A stretch of 64,000 bases of DNA from Mesodorylaimus sp. YZB2_4 (taxonomy: Eukaryota; Nematoda; Enoplea; Dorylaimida; Dorylaimidae), in NCBI GenBank assembly GCA_030248295.1, contig JASANH010001671.1:248001-312000 (forward strand). Direction: 5' to 3'. Below the pieces are notes generated by a model. It was not told the origin of the DNA, did no database searches, and saw only the letters and a list, made by a program, of their open reading frames with translations. Below, piece by piece: positions 10,617 through 30,897 of the stretch. The first letter of the stretch is position 1. Each line of letters starts with the position of its first letter. The translations under genes were made by a program, and so were the position numbers.

Positions 10617-13600
10617 TTACGCACAATAAAGAATCAAGTCGTGTAGGGCGTTGAATATGTCGTCGTCGTCGTCCAAGTCGCTTCGTCGAGTTTGCAATCT
10701 GAACGCATCTTCCGACAGTGATGGAGGCACTGTCGATAAAACTCGTGGACCAGGTCCCAACTCCTGAAAATATATGTCGGATCCTGATCTGGCCAAAACT
10801 GCTTGCTTCCCTTCAAGTTTGCTTGCTTCCCTTCAAGTTATACTGTACATGTACTGTATGTTCCTGCTGTATGAGCGCCTAACATTTTCCCACAACCAAG
10901 AAAATACAGAAGTCTGACTAATGAAGAATTCTACGCAAATGTCTACCGCACCAGAAGTATGTTAAGTACAGCTCTGGCTGCTTTGAGTGAAGCGCTAGAA
11001 TCTGTTGGTACGAATTTTTAGGAGACAGTCTTATTCAGGTTCGGCAAGTGTCAATTTGAATTCAAGACGATTGCGTGAATCAGGGATTAACCAGCAAAGT
11101 TCTTCAGCTAACCTCCTGTTCAGAAATAAATGCTCCACTAGAATAGTTATTTAAAACGGCTTTGTTCATCAGTGCAAAAAATGCAAACTTGGCTTTACTC
11201 CATCCCTTTTGCTATGCACTTACTGAATGCTCAAGACTCCCGTCATTGAACGGGTAGGCAACAGCCCCGCATCGCTGACACGCCACTGCTGTTTCCGTAC
11301 TGCGACGCTTTTCGTTTTGCAACTCGATACACTGAAATAAAGACTTTCAAAAAATAACTTGAATAAATGCCGATGCTATAGAATTGAGTAGACTCTCACT
11401 TTTAGCCTCCATCGCTCCTTTTCGGCAGTGATATCTTCCAATTGACGCTCAAGTAACTCGCGATGCATTCGCAGTTGACTGATTTCCAATCGAAGGTTTT
11501 CCTCACGTTTTATAACCTGAAAAAGACAAGGAACATCTTATCGTTAGCACAGAAAACGCAAAAGTGGGATATTTTTATGCCCAACCTGAATAGCACATTG
11601 AAGGCTCGTGGCCCATTTTTCGAGTTTTTGCCGCCATATATTCGGATCGCAGTTATGGAAAGGGCCGTTGAGGAAAGCCGGGTCGCCGTAGTCAATAGGG
11701 CAAGCGAAAGAGCCAATTGGTTGGGGAGGTTCCTGTGGAGAAATGGGCCGAAAGCAAGTGGAACTTGGTTTAGTGTCGCTTTGATGCTGAAAACGCGACG
11801 TCTATGGAGTTACTGTAGGTCAAGACAGCCAAAGACGGGGCGCTTTATGACCAGGAATGGATTGTTCCTTGCAGTCAGAGTAGTGGGTTCTGGAAATCAA
11901 GTTAGCCGTGCTTTTAGACTTTACTATCTGCCATGAAACAAGGTTATCCGTTTTCGATTTTCGCATGCATACAGTAGAAGGCATAGCCTGTTGTTTCCGT
12001 TACTCTTTGAAGGATCCCTTAACCCCTTGACCCCTTAAAAATGAGATACTCTCTATCGCAATCCAAGTCAATCCTGGTTCATAAAAACAGTTTTTGCTGG
12101 CGGCGACTCTACAGCACGCAACACGCTCATATTCATACCTTGCTCACAGCAGCTCCCATATCCACTCTGTACTTATGGACATCGGTAAGTGAAGAAGCCC
12201 GTTTCCTGCTGGTTAAAAATCGACATTTACGTCGGAATAGCTCTTCGAATTTCATCTTGCTCTCACGTAACCAACTTTTCTTCTGATCGTGAGCCATATC
12301 ATCAAGCACCACCGGTGACTTGCGTGCATGACTTGTTGCCAATAGGCTATGTCTGGCCACGTTCGACTCGCTTCGACATCGTCGTCGTTTTTCGCCCGTT
12401 ATCAAATGTGGCAAGGCTGGAAATGGATCAAGCTTCCAACTGTGGCGATAGATTTCCCTATTTGGTGTTTCTCGACCATCGGACAAATATGGATTCGAAA
12501 TTCGAAGTTCGCTTTGCAATGCATTATAATACATTTCGGCCATATTATTAGCCTCGATTTTATGCTTGGCTTTAGATGATGAACGAAAACAGTCTATGGC
12601 CGAGCGAGTGAATTTCGGTAGCCACCATTTACTAGTCCGGGCATTGCGATGGTGACGCGCATCTTCATCGTCGACGATTTCTAAGCCTGAGTTATTAGCC
12701 GAGCGGTAAGGCATATGGTCGATCTGGTGCACCTTGCGTAAAAAGCTTCTCGGGCCCCCTAAAACTTGCTGCACGAAATTAATGCCGGCACCAAACGGCG
12801 ATCACAAAATCAAGCTCGCTTTGCCTCGGGCGACGGACAGCGACATAGGGTGCCATTGCCTAGTCTTATAATAACCTTCGAGTCGTATGAAAGAGCGAAG
12901 TTGGTCTTAGGTGCCAGGTTCAACAAGCCCCCTGGCCAATCGTAACAACGTATGCAGGTTCGGAGTACGAAACAAGTCTCGACGAAAAGGCTTTTTCTTT
13001 TGAACTTTCAAAGCTTTTCTCGACTGCCAAAACGGCCGGCACTTCCCGGTCTCGTCGCTCGTTTTCACTCTAAGTCGAAACTTAGGCACCAGTTATCCTT
13101 CAAAGAAGACGTCGTAATCCTTTCATAAATTTTCTTTCTCTACTCGCAGTGGCGGAGAAAACTTGCAGACGCTATTCGTACCACATGTACGAAACATTGA
13201 CGGAAACATCCCTTAAACTCGAAACTTGCCTTTTTTTATCTCTTCCAAATCAGAGTGGACAAGACAAGAATGTAGTCTAATCTCGCTTTTGTGGACCTAA
13301 GAACAGGTGTCGATGGTCGAACGAGTATTTGCGCAGGAGTGATGGAAATCGTAAAACTCTGTTCTCTATTCTGCGTCACTATTCGAGACCAAAGAATAAG
13401 CCAAAACTGAGAGCAGCTTTGTGCCTTTGTGGAATTATTACTCCTTCCAAACCATGTTTATATGACCAGCTGCCGTAGGTATTATAGCTTGTAAGCATTG
13501 GCTGCTTTGCAGGGGATTAGCAAGACTAAAATGGGAAGGGAGAACAGCTGAGTAATGTGTGGCTGGTCCTACCTCACGTATTTTACTTTTGACAATACCA

Positions 13601-14233
13601 CAGCGACCGTCAGCAATGGCACGAATCTCGATGACCTCCCATACTGCACTAAGTATGCCTTATGAGTACTCATATACTGTAGTTAAATATATATTTTCAA
13701 ATTCAACATTGAATTTTTCACACGTCATTGCATTTTGAGTATCATCAGCTGAGTTCGTAGTTTACCTGATGCAGTAAAAATTCTCTGGGCGGATGATTGG
13801 CGCATAATGGACGGTCTTCTTCACTTATATAGTACTAGAAAGAAAACGATTTCACTTTGAAAGTGAGGCTCAGATTTACGCACTGTACCTTCCCATCGAT
13901 TGGCATGTTACACACGCTGCACTGGAAACACTTCCGGTGATAGGCACGGTTCAATGCCCAAATCGATTGCATTTCTTCCAAGTCCGTGTGTCGAAAAGGA
14001 TTGCCGCAATCGAAGCAGATGGCTTGATAATTGGTCTCGCAGCATGGACGACAATAGGCAACACCAGAACGAAGGCAATAACCTGACATTAACGATTTGT
14101 AGCAATGCTTGCACTTGAAACAAACCGAATGTATGATGGTTCGGTTGTCTTCGAATGCCAGTAACGTGTAATCGGACTCGCCTAAAGGTTTCTTGCACCA
14201 AGCGCAAATTGATGTCGGTGTGGTAATAGGCAT
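10617..14233 (-). CDS. Two-LIM-domain, coiled-coil protein (unassigned family)
   Basis: Six exons join in phase 0 throughout: 13889-14233, 13766-13834, 12139-12768, 11400-11516, 11224-11331, 10617-10763 (471 residues). Two tandem LIM zinc fingers occupy residues about 10-135. LIM1 begins CAWCKKP and has HSVCFKCKHC. LIM2 begins CFDCGNPF and has HRKCFQCSVC. It is completed across the exon 1/2 junction by PLCANH, so all zinc ligands can be placed. Exon 3 (210 residues) is basic and disordered-looking. Exons 4-5 form a heptad-rich coiled coil (LEISQLRMHRELLERQLEDI) followed by a CQRCG half-finger. Exon 6 ends in an acidic tail with DDDDD. LIM pairs bind proteins, so a cytoskeletal or junctional scaffold is plausible but only inferred. 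The ATG at 14233 is a conservative start. The frame stays open upstream to an AG at about 14258, so a further 5' exon may exist. Confidence 0.8.
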
Positions 14234-14499
14234 TGCCTGATCTTGCCTCCGTCTTGCGCACGAATGACTGAAGAAGACCTAATGCGGCTTAGTGAGGAAA
14301 TGTAAAGTCAAAAAATTGGAAAAAGTCGCATATTGCAGCGCAGTGCATGATGGCGACCAGTGGGAATTTGACATGTGGTGTCAATCGCCCCTTACCATAT
14401 GCAACAAAACCGGTGATCACAATCCGTAATGCTTGGGAGCGAGCTTAGTAAGCTGTAGTGCGATTAAGGGGCTCTTTACTGACGTGAGTACCATACCAA

Positions 14500-14765
14500 G
14501 TACGCATTAAGTACATTACCAGGTAGGTACCCGTACCGAGTACAGGTTCGACTCTCTAAAAAGCTCGTCCCGAGTTCGATCCAGGAGAACCAGGGCGGCT
14601 TGTTAGCATAAGCCATCGCTGACCTTGCACGCCAAGCTGCCCCGGTGATCTGAAAGTCAAACCAACCAGAAGTCTCAACTTTTGAACACCCACACGCCAT
14701 CCTCTGAGGAAGCGGTCCAGGATAAAGATGCTCCAAGTTGATTCCTAGAGGAGTGAAATCCTTGG
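14500..14765. repeat. tRNA-derived SINE, family C (copy 1)
   Basis: It contains a box B-like GAGTTCGATCC and then a body with CTGACCTTGCA and a Leu/Trp-rich spurious frame. The body matches the copy in the Raf intron at 58429-58680 over the CTGACCTTGCA..GC segment and the GTCCAGGAT block. The short GTAC-rich stretch at 14510-14545 is a local low-complexity run. Confidence 0.55.
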
Positions 14766-17700
14766 CTCGCCCTAGGACGGACTGGGCTAATCAGAGGATG
14801 GCTAAAGCCACAGGACCCGCCCCACTCTGCAATGCGGTTCTTTGGCGCTCAAGGGCTTCATTATACTGTACTGAACTGCCCAGTCGAAACTCATCTGCTC
14901 GCGCATATACAGTAGATGAGAAAGCTTTTAATAGCTCACTGGGTTCTTTATGTTTCGCATAATCGAATACGAAAAATAACTTTCGTAAGAAATGGTCGAC
15001 GTGGTTCATTTAGGATTCAAGAGAAGGTTTTTATATTTCGGATCGTCTGGTGCCCATGTACTGTAGGCACCCCAACTAGCTTTGTACCGATGCTGATGCT
15101 TACTCGAATTCTGGCTGGATCCCATGCATGTGATGACATGAGGCTAGCGTACCAGACTTGAATGTGGTTGCAGATTCGCGCATTGATGCATCAGGTACAT
15201 GAGAGTGTGAGACTTGTGATGCCGCCACACATGACACACCTATTTATCTGATCCTATGGTAGGGTACATATTTTTCCACCTCACATTCCCACGTACCCAT
15301 AGAAATCGTGCCATTCCTGCACACCTGACCGTGTATCTACTATTCTGCACGGGGTCTTTCCGGCACGGCTGTCATCCGCTCATGTAAATAGGCAAGGTAA
15401 GTTATTCTCCGCCTCCATCCCCATACCGTAGGCATTGCATTATAATATGAGCCGAACCAAATGTACTTACCTTGTAAGGAAACTAGTCTCGTGCCCTTAC
15501 CTTGAGCGAATATCCCTGTTCCCACTGGCAGCTATCCGACTAGGTCGTCGTGCTAGGCTCGATTCGTCTTACCAACTAGCTGCTACCTAACAATGTTAGC
15601 CTAGCCTCATAGATCATGCTTGAGCCGTAATCGATCGAGGAGACAATTCTGGACACAAACACTTCTATCAAGCCATTCTTGGCCTCCGTCACGTCAACTA
15701 TAGCCAGTCTGCTCATGGAGGCCAAAATCGAAAAGACTTTTTTCGTGAGAGCCTTGTGATTTTTTTGAAGGGTGAGTTTGAGGTGAACGCTAAAATAACG
15801 ATCTGTGTCAGCAGGTCTGCCGTGCAAATGCGTACATGCCCGACCCTCTGCTCTTGGTCACGTCGCTCGTCATGGCGCTATTTAAGATTTAGATGGCATT
15901 TTCAAAAGGAATTTAGGAAATCGATTGAGTTAGCTCATCTCCAGTGCAACTCGCCTCTCCATTTTTTTCGCTTTCAATGTATTATTGATAAAGAGAAGAA
16001 AACTTCTCTTATACACTTTTCTTCAATCAGATTTTCACTTTCCGAATAGAAGGGCAGCTGCATTTGAGAAAAGCTATAGAGACGTACATACTCGTAGCTT
16101 CGTTAGATCGTGAAAAAAAGTAGAAAAAAAAAGCTAAGGCGAGACGGAGGTCTCGGTTGGCCAGCTTACAATTTAGCGCCTTGAAATTGATTTTTAATAT
16201 CCTTTTGCTGGCTTGGTGTCGACGCCTAGTTCCGTTTATTCGGCATTCGAGGGGGCTCGACGGGAGGGTGGAATCCGCACGGCACCAGGCAAAGATGTCC
16301 TTTGCTAAAGCTACATTTCTTATTCTTCTCTTGTTCCATTTTCATGCTACGCCTAATTATTATCAAGTAGCAGGGCTATAGAAACAGGCCATTGGGTAAA
16401 GCACGTGGCGCCTTGGTTTTCTCATCGTGCAATGCACCGAGCACGCTTCTCATGGGACACATGCCGAGTCCATTACCGTCCAGCCCGCATGTAAGCCAGC
16501 TTGATTATCTCAAATTGACTGGGGGCATTTGATATTAGCGAGAGCCTAGGTCCACGCGTCCGAGCAGAGTGCTCGTAGGTGGTCCAGGAAAAAAGTTCCC
16601 TTCAGCCACCCAGAAATTGAGTGGATCGAGTAATGGAACCTGGGCTGTGGAAGAGAAACTATTGGAAGTTTTAGGTTAAGAACAGGCGAGTATTGCTTTT
16701 TAAGTAATCTTTTAGTGTGCTGAATTCGAAGAGCCAAAAGCGCTGACTTTTGATGGAGTAGATGATTTTTTGCTGCTCTAGCTGTAAGGATTTGATAAAT
16801 GCAATGGCAAAGATCTCATCAGCGCCAAACCAGAATTCGTCTCCAGTATCAGCCTTCATTTTGTTTTTGCACGTCTGAAACGTGTTTCTGTGCAGTTTGA
16901 ATTTTTTTTTGCAAAAAATGGAATTGTTTTTTGCATAAAGTTGAAAGAGAGTTCTGGAATTTTTTGCGAGGTCATTTGACTTCGAGGATGAGTTTAGAAG
17001 TGAGCCTGGAAATAATCAGCATCAAGTAAGCGTTATTCAGAGTCGGATTTCGTAGAAAGCCCGTCAAATGACTTTCTATTCCGAAGACGATTCAAATCTC
17101 TCGTTGCTTTGACATGCTGACGTGGCTGATGTTGAAGTGGAGTCATTGATGGTGTGTGCTTTTTTACATCTCCGGGTAAATCGGCTGGGAAATAAGTTTT
17201 CCCTCCATTTCCTCCATCTACATTATTGTCTCAGATCCGGTATTGGCCTCAGTGCAATCTTATTTTTGATATAATTTCATCCGTTTCCTTAATTTTCTTT
17301 TGGCTACTAAGCCTACGCTGCGACCAACGAGGATCAGTTTACAAATGGGCGCCCGCGTGGCATGGGGCCTGTCCTGTCTGGGATAGGTTTCATGAGGTTA
17401 TCAGGACTGGTCTGGGATTACTTGCAAGTTTGGATTGAGCTACTCTGCTGTGGACGGCCCCGTTTGACACCCCTCCCCGTCTTTGGGGGGGGGGGGGGCG
17501 GGGATTGAAGGCGACGGTGAAGCTTATGCGTGTGCTATTGGGGCGGCCACTGGTCTGATAATTGTAACGAGCCCTGGCATATAGGAAGGAGGTAGCAGGT
17601 GTGTTTGGCCGGTGGAGGGTGTGTGTTTGGAGCAGTAGCCGCCTTCTATGAAGACGGAGCAGTATGTGGTGAGCCAGCCTATTACACTAGTCAGAACAGG

Positions 17701-20337
17701 TACAGATGATGCCTCTAGCACTGCAGACTGATGCAACCCTCGTCTTAATGGGTGGATCATTGGTATCCTCACACTGCACTTAGGCCGATCTAGTGTAACC
17801 CTCATGCCTGGTAGGCCATGGCGAGTGGGAGAGGGTAATCGATACTCTCCCCTGGCTGGGAGTCGTCAACCCCTCGGGTTGATGTTTCAGCCGTAGGTAT
17901 AGTCGCAAGACTTGCCTGCTACAGTCGGAATTTTTGTCCCGCTGACTTCATTCGGCCACATCTCTCCTACGCCTACCAGGACTAGTTACACTAGTATGCC
18001 GTAACACTTAACACAGTTATCGTTTTTTATAGGATTCGCTTCATTGGCATAACTTGGCATCCCATTGTTTTGCTAAAAAAATTAAAATATTCTTATTGTT
18101 AAGCGACCTTGGATCCTTGTACTTAATCCTTTCACATCTAAAATTCCGACTAATATGCAAGTGTGTTACTCTTGTCATCTCTGCACCAGGAAGTTCCAAA
18201 AAAATAATTGGCCATTTTTGAAGGGAGGCATGTCCCAAAAGCGATTGTGACAGAATAAAACAGGCGGCTTCTTGTCGGTCATAGTTGCCAGCTCCCAAAG
18301 GACGCTTGTGTCCTATGGCAAACTCACAGGGGATCAATGAGAGGATTACTGCGAGAACGTCCACTGGGTGGAGACAATGCTTGGAGCATTTCCTCTTCAT
18401 TTCCTGTAGGTTCTGTGCGTCCGAAATGTTCCCAGGCTTGTCTCACTTTGGCAGTTGCTTTTATAAGATAAGAGGCCCCTGAAAAATGAAATGCAAATAA
18501 GAAAATGGGAAAACCGTGGTTCTATCTGATATGATCCTCAGACACAAGATCAGTTTTAGAAAAAAATTGTTAGAAGGCTAGATAAGAATAGTAGGAAGTA
18601 TTTACCATTTTTTATCTGATCAAAGTAAATGGAATTCTGATGTTGGCAGCATGTTAGAGAAGGTATTTTGTGATTTTACAGCGGTGATGGGCTCTTTAGC
18701 TTTTTTCATGTCCATTTTCTGCGGGACTCTCCAGGGCACTCTAAATGTGGGGCTCTTTAGGGTTTGCGAGCCTTGTTTCTAAATTTAATGACTTCATGCG
18801 CTGACATTTCCTTTTTTAATCCATTGTACAGCGATCCTCGAAAAGGAGCGAATTTTACTGGCATGAGACTGGTGAAATCTCTCCAACTACGGGTTCTCAC
18901 TATGCCTCAGCGTTTGCATGTTTGGACTTTGCTGCCTCCTGCGGAGTTTTTATTCTCCTATCGCGCGTTCAATACTCGTGTAATGTTTGAGATAAAGCTT
19001 CAGCGATTCAAACCATACCAGCCTGCCTGCAAACGTTGCTGATTCTTGCTATGTCGTGATGAAGTCGCATTTGGTCTGTGTGGCGATAGTGGGTGGGCTG
19101 CCTTAGCTTCCTTTTAGGAATTGATGGACTCTAGGAGTTTTCTCCGTGCTGAGGTCCTTGGTCCGATTTGAATAAAAAAATTACCAGCCCACCCTCAGCT
19201 AGAGTGCTAGTTGTCGACTACGTTTCCTCTAGCGTGGCTTCCTAATGGGGCTAGCGAGCTACTTTTGAGGAAACAGGTTCTTCCTGATTTTGCCGGATTT
19301 GAATGCTAATGGCTGACCAGATTTTTCATCCTATCGAACTCTACCCTGAAAAATTTTTATGCGGAGATACATACTGTGTGGGCACTGGTCTCATAACCCT
19401 CGGATTTGAGAAAACCAGCAAAGTCGATATTGACAGCTGCCCCCGTTCGACTTTCGTGCATGTCCTCGCGTGCCCCATTGATGTCCCCTCATTTGTTCTC
19501 ACTTATTACCTGCCTCTTTTGTGTCCAGCCTGTCTTTTCATGAGTGCACGTCAAGCGAGGAGGTTATAAATTATGTGACGTTTTGTTCGATACACATATT
19601 CTACCTACAAGGCACATCCTTTCCATATGGGCATTGTGAGGGGCAGTCGAAGTGGGATGATGTCAGATAGACGCCTAGCGGACCTTCCGTTTCCAAGGGT
19701 TCCGACAAGAAGAGTTTACTTCGTCTCCAAGACCACCGCGGACAAAGGTATATATGCGGGGGGTGTGGATCGAGGTGCGCATTGAGGGTTGCATGTAGTT
19801 ATTCTCACCCAACGATTCACCTCTGGCTCACTTAGCTAGAATACTGTCTGCAGGCGACTCAGCTTGCACACATTGGATAGAGTTACCTTCGTGAGTGTGC
19901 AGGCATTTTCAATATCTCATCGGTCGATATGAGTTGCGTGGTTGGCAAGGGGAGCGTCTACCTACCCAGGCCCTTTCCTATTACAAAACCATTTTATTCC
20001 CGTCCTGACCCGTCTTCATTGAGCAATCATGCCGTGCTATCCGAGTCCGTCTTGAGTTGAGTTTATAAAGTGAATCGATTTGAGCTGATGAACCCGTCAA
20101 CATTTTCCAGACTCGAGTGCTCGGTTAGTTTCGTGGCAGGTGACTCTCCATTCGATTGACAACCAGTGCGCTTGCACACATCTCAGGAGCTAGCTAGTGA
20201 TTATTGCCTCGCTTACCTAAAGTTTCCTCGCAAGATGATGGTGTGAGAATGAAAAGGGACAGTTTTGTCTTATTCTAGAATCATACTAAGAACTATCATC
20301 AAAAGATTAAGGCCATATTTAACCAGTAGCCGGCATT
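14766..20337. other. Long intergenic region
   Basis: No frame here carries a domain I recognise. Frames up to about 120 codons occur (for example minus strand 18041-18400) but lack motifs, splice partners or composition that would support them. Visible features are a G run at about 17484-17500, a family B repeat at about 17800-17960 and several TACTGTA/TACAGTA words. The promoter of the calcium-pump gene should lie near the right end. Confidence 0.5.
17800..17960. repeat. Dispersed repeat family B (hairpin-core SINE-like), copy 1
   Basis: Carries GCCTGGTAGGCCATGGCGAG, the core CCTCGGGTTGATGTTTCAG and the tail blocks GCAAGACTTGCC and GACTTC. The core can fold, because CAACCC and GGGTTG are complementary around a 3-4 base loop. 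The family recurs at about 33396-33540, 43460-43600, 54008-54170, 54655-54790 and 55590-55690, with partial copies at 39799-39850, 46268-46330 and 53228-53270. Confidence 0.8.
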
Positions 20338-27477
<7,140 letters not shown>

Positions 27478-28150
27478 GTTCGATATCTGCTGTCCAAAGA
27501 TGCTTCTGATTTTTGTTCCCAGTGCTATTTATTCTGACTAAACAAGTATGAAGGTTATTCGGACACGATGTAGCGCTAGACCGTACTACGCGTAGCTCTC
27601 GTTGGCTTGCCCACTCTGTACATGACCTTGATATTCTTTTGTGATTGCTCAGAGGGGACGGCACAGTTTCCGCTGTTTTTGTCGCAAGTTATGTTCAAAT
27701 GCTTGACTGCGAACGTCCCCCTCGGCCCATATTGTCAAAATATGATTTGTTATGACTATTATCGATCGTAGTGCATATCAAAAAAAGAATGGCTTGGAGC
27801 CATACAGTACATGGGTTGAACGTGGGGATGCCCGGGTAGCCAATCACCACTTTCTGGGATTGGAAGTGTAAAGACCAAGCATAGCTTGACATGACACACT
27901 TGTGTCCAAATCGATTGTATCATACAAGTGTGCGAGAGCGGACACCCTGATTTGGAGGTCCAAGGAGCTTGGATTAACAGTAGCATCACTCTTATTACCT
28001 GCTTTGTCAGAGTCAAGGGCGGTCATCTTTGGATCGATGGATCGAGGACAAATCGATGGCGAAGATCTGTCAGCGATTCAGCGGCCCTTGCCGCGGCGTT
28101 GGCTGTGGGTGCGTCGCTACCTTCGCCCAACCCAGAGACCACCCTTCAAT
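27478..28150. other. 3' flank of the PMCA gene
   Basis: Contains the presumed 3' untranslated region. I see no clear AATAAA within 300 bases after the stop and no second gene. Confidence 0.4.
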
Positions 28151-28260
28151 GCGGTAGGAGCCGCGGTGGCTCAGTTGGTTAAAGGTATCCGTTCATGTGG
28201 AAGGCTAGGACTCAGAATTTTCCCAAATTCAGATCATAATTAGTAATTAGGGTCAGAATA
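28150..28260 (+). repeat. tRNA-derived SINE head
   Basis: GAGCCGCGGTGGCTCAGTTG is a strong box A context, very like the start of the SINE in the Raf intron (GCGGCCGCGGTGGTTCAGTG). The box B is degenerate. An A/T-rich tail follows. Confidence 0.6.
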
Positions 28261-28461
28261 CTTTCCGAAAACATAATTTCCAGCGTGGTCACTGCAGTCG
28301 CTGACCGCTGGTATTTATTTTATTTCGGGAAGTACCCTCCCGCGTATCAATTTGAAATGGATATAATCGAAAAGTGTGCGCGCGCAAATTTGGGGGGAGG
28401 GACCTGCGGTGCGGTTCTCTGGGCAACAGAGAACCCACGCGTACATTGGAAGTGGCGTGGG

Positions 28462-28495
28462 ATACTCTGTCGATGAGCGCTCATCGACAGAGTAT
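28462..28495. repeat. Perfect 34-bp palindrome
   Basis: ATACTCTGTCGATGAGC is followed directly by its exact reverse complement, with no spacer. It overlaps the end of the minus-strand ORF at 28481-29257, so it may mark a transposon end or a hairpin-mediated insertion scar. Confidence 0.95.
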
Positions 28496-29257
28496 ACAAC
28501 TACCTACCTGCATGCATTTTCGCTCCTGCCCTTGTAATGTCGCTAGCTGGCTTCGTAGATTTGTCAAGTTCTTGAAGATCATGGCTATGCGGCTTTTTAC
28601 ACTTGGCTGACCAACCGTAGGTCCGCCATCAATGTCGATTTGTTCCGCTGTTTCTCTCATCGTGTCCCATATCCAGGAAGCCAAACCAAGTAACCAGTGC
28701 AAATTAGGAATCGCGATGTTGTCAACGCTTATATGTAGGGCTGGCGATGTCTCGATGCTATGGCATGCTTTAGACGCGACTGTCTTTTTTTGCTTCTGAC
28801 TGAGCACTTTAAAGCAATCCGCATCTTTCAGAATACTATCAAGTGATCGGCGTGGATATTTGAAGCCATATGGCTTTCGAATCGATAGATCCTGCCTTGG
28901 AATCAAACAGAATAGGCAAGGATAGCTGGCTGATGGGCCCGAATGACCCATCGTGGCATCTAAAAACATGGTATCGCCAGTTAAAAATATCTTCAATGGG
29001 CGCTTTTTAATGGAGTTATCGGGCATGGTACAATTTAAAATTAAGGATTTTAGCGCAGAAAAATATTTAAAAAACGGCGCGAAGGCTGCCCGAATGTTGA
29101 ACGCACCGTCTGTGCCTCGAAAATGTCCAGCCACTATTTGGTTATGAGTCGCGCGCAAGGTCTGCTCTCCCGCTTCTTGCAGACGAGCCTCTAAAATGCA
29201 GCAGCTGTGCGCAAATACTTGTGGGAGTTTGAACCCTTGCCAGACATTTTCCCACAA
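28481..29257 (-). CDS. Transposon-related ORF of unknown family
   Basis: An uninterrupted 258-codon frame. A central block IFLTGDTMFLDATMGHSG leads to ASYPCLFCLIPR, a CxxC in a setting seen in repetitive, multi-copy animal proteins of unknown function. The C-terminal third is helical and ends in SCILCR. The first residues (MWENVWQGFK) may not be the true start. It sits in a cluster of transposon pieces on the same strand as the THAP transposase exons, so it may be a C-terminal part of that element or another insertion. The activity is not known and no catalytic triad is assigned. Confidence 0.45.
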   Translation of the reverse strand: MWENVWQGFKLPQVFAHSCCILEARLQEAGEQTLRATHNQIVAGHFRGTDGAFNIRAAFAPFFKYFSALKSLILNCTMPDNSIKKRPLKIFLTGDTMFLDATMGHSGPSASYPCLFCLIPRQDLSIRKPYGFKYPRRSLDSILKDADCFKVLSQKQKKTVASKACHSIETSPALHISVDNIAIPNLHWLLGLASWIWDTMRETAEQIDIDGGPTVGQPSVKSRIAMIFKNLTNLRSQLATLQGQERKCMQVGSCILCR

Positions 29258-29639
29258 AGTTTCTTGTTTTTTTGCAAACTTTTAAAAACCTAGCTAGTGT
29301 TTCATAATTTTGTACTACTGCATTTATTTCTATGTTGAAGACCTCATAAATTATTCTTGTATTTCATTTTTAGCTTTGGTTGAAATTGATGGATAATATT
29401 GATCTGCCAGCCGAGAAGTTACACAGGACGGCAAGCTTACATTTCCCACAAGAGTATCAAATCCACTCAAGTGAACAATGGCCAAAAAAAAGCGATCATA
29501 CAATCGTGAAATGTTCTTAAAAAACCATTGCAGGTACATTTTTTAATATATCAGAAATCGCATAACAGGCTTTGGTTTTCATTTTGTATGTGCTTCGCTG
29601 GCGAACATTTGGTGTTTGTCATGCATAATTTTTAGATTT

Positions 29640-30110
29640 TTAGATTTTTAGACCACACGATGGATCCGCAGTCTGGTCACTCCTGATTTCAAATAGAAGA
29701 CGTTCTTCTCGATTCATGAATGCGTCCTCGATCGTGTCATACATATTGTGAAGGGAATAGCAGAGGAAAGTTGAGGGCGACATCATTTGGAGGTGTAGAT
29801 TGGTCGAGATGTTTGTCAAATCCCCGAAAGTGTTTCCTGAAATGATTGTTGCCGCAGTAACGAGCAGGTTTCCTGAGTGAATCCAAGGCACCTCAGTGGC
29901 GGGAAATGACCTCCAAAGTTGAGTTGAACATTTAGCGCAATGTTGTTCGGCTCGAAGGTCAACTCCTAGGGAGGATAGCGAACATTCGGCATCACACAGA
30001 TCGCCGCAACTGACGCATCGTCGCAAGAGATGCCGCAATTGCCTCTCACTAACCAGGAAGACTCGCATTGGATCAGGTATGAGATAATTTGACTTTTCTT
30101 TATTTTCTTC
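29640..30110 (-). pseudogene. Transposase fragment, middle part (Kolobok/THAP-type)
   Basis: The frame NYLIPDPMRVFLVSERQL..LLRRCVSCG continues to HCAKCSTQLWRSFP and then HSGNLLVTAATIISGNTFGD. The C-CG ... C-x2-C ... W-S-P ... GN-hhh-AA-h-h-SG order is typical of transposases that carry an N-terminal THAP finger. It stops at 29640 before any recognisable DDE block. It lies downstream of the THAP exon at 30898-31166 on the same strand and probably belongs to the same element. Confidence 0.55.
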
Positions 30111-30897
30111 AAATTTGCAGCGTTTCGGGCTGTTTGAGAGCTCGTATTCAACGTCGCTTTGAGTCGGGCGGCTGTAGATCTCTGCGGATGATGTGCATGA
30201 ATCCTACAATAAGCAGAGCTCCAAAAGACAGGCCAGCCTTCCACAAAGTTGCGTCTACTAACCACAGAGCCACTCAGATCAAAAATTTGTCCAGTAGATC
30301 GACTCGCGTTCGATGCAGGGGGCTGGGCAACGGAGACATATGACTCCTATAAAAAAACGTTCCTGTCATGGCACCGTGTGACATACGGTTTATGTTTTAT
30401 CGCAGAGACTGACGTGAGCAGGGCAAGGACACGCACAGGGACCCTTGAACACGTTTTTATCCACATTTAGAGAGGACCCACCCCTTGCCCTTATCTTATA
30501 CTCAGAATGTAAAATATACTAACCATTGAGACATTCAAATTCTGGTCTTGCTTTGAACTCGTATCCACTTCCTGTCGAACTGCTAACAGCGTTGTGGAAG
30601 AAACTGTGGGTGCCTAAACGATTATCAATAAATTCTATGCACATCTGACAATCTTTTAGCATCACATAATGCTACATATACAGTCGGTATACTTGATGCC
30701 ACAAACTTACCAATGAGCTATTGAAATGCGATACAGGAACCACAGAACTGCTTCCTACAGGCTCCAATGCCGATCGGGGCACCGATAAGGCCTATGAGAA
30801 AAACGAGATTGACGCAATGTACCGTACTACCACCAATGACAAGAGCCACATCCTATTCTATACGACAAGAAAATACACGATAAGTAGTGTTGACCTT

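Noticed and set aside
18041-18400. 119-codon minus-strand frame as a gene
   Set aside because: No motif, no splice partners and no recognisable relative. Kept as intergenic.
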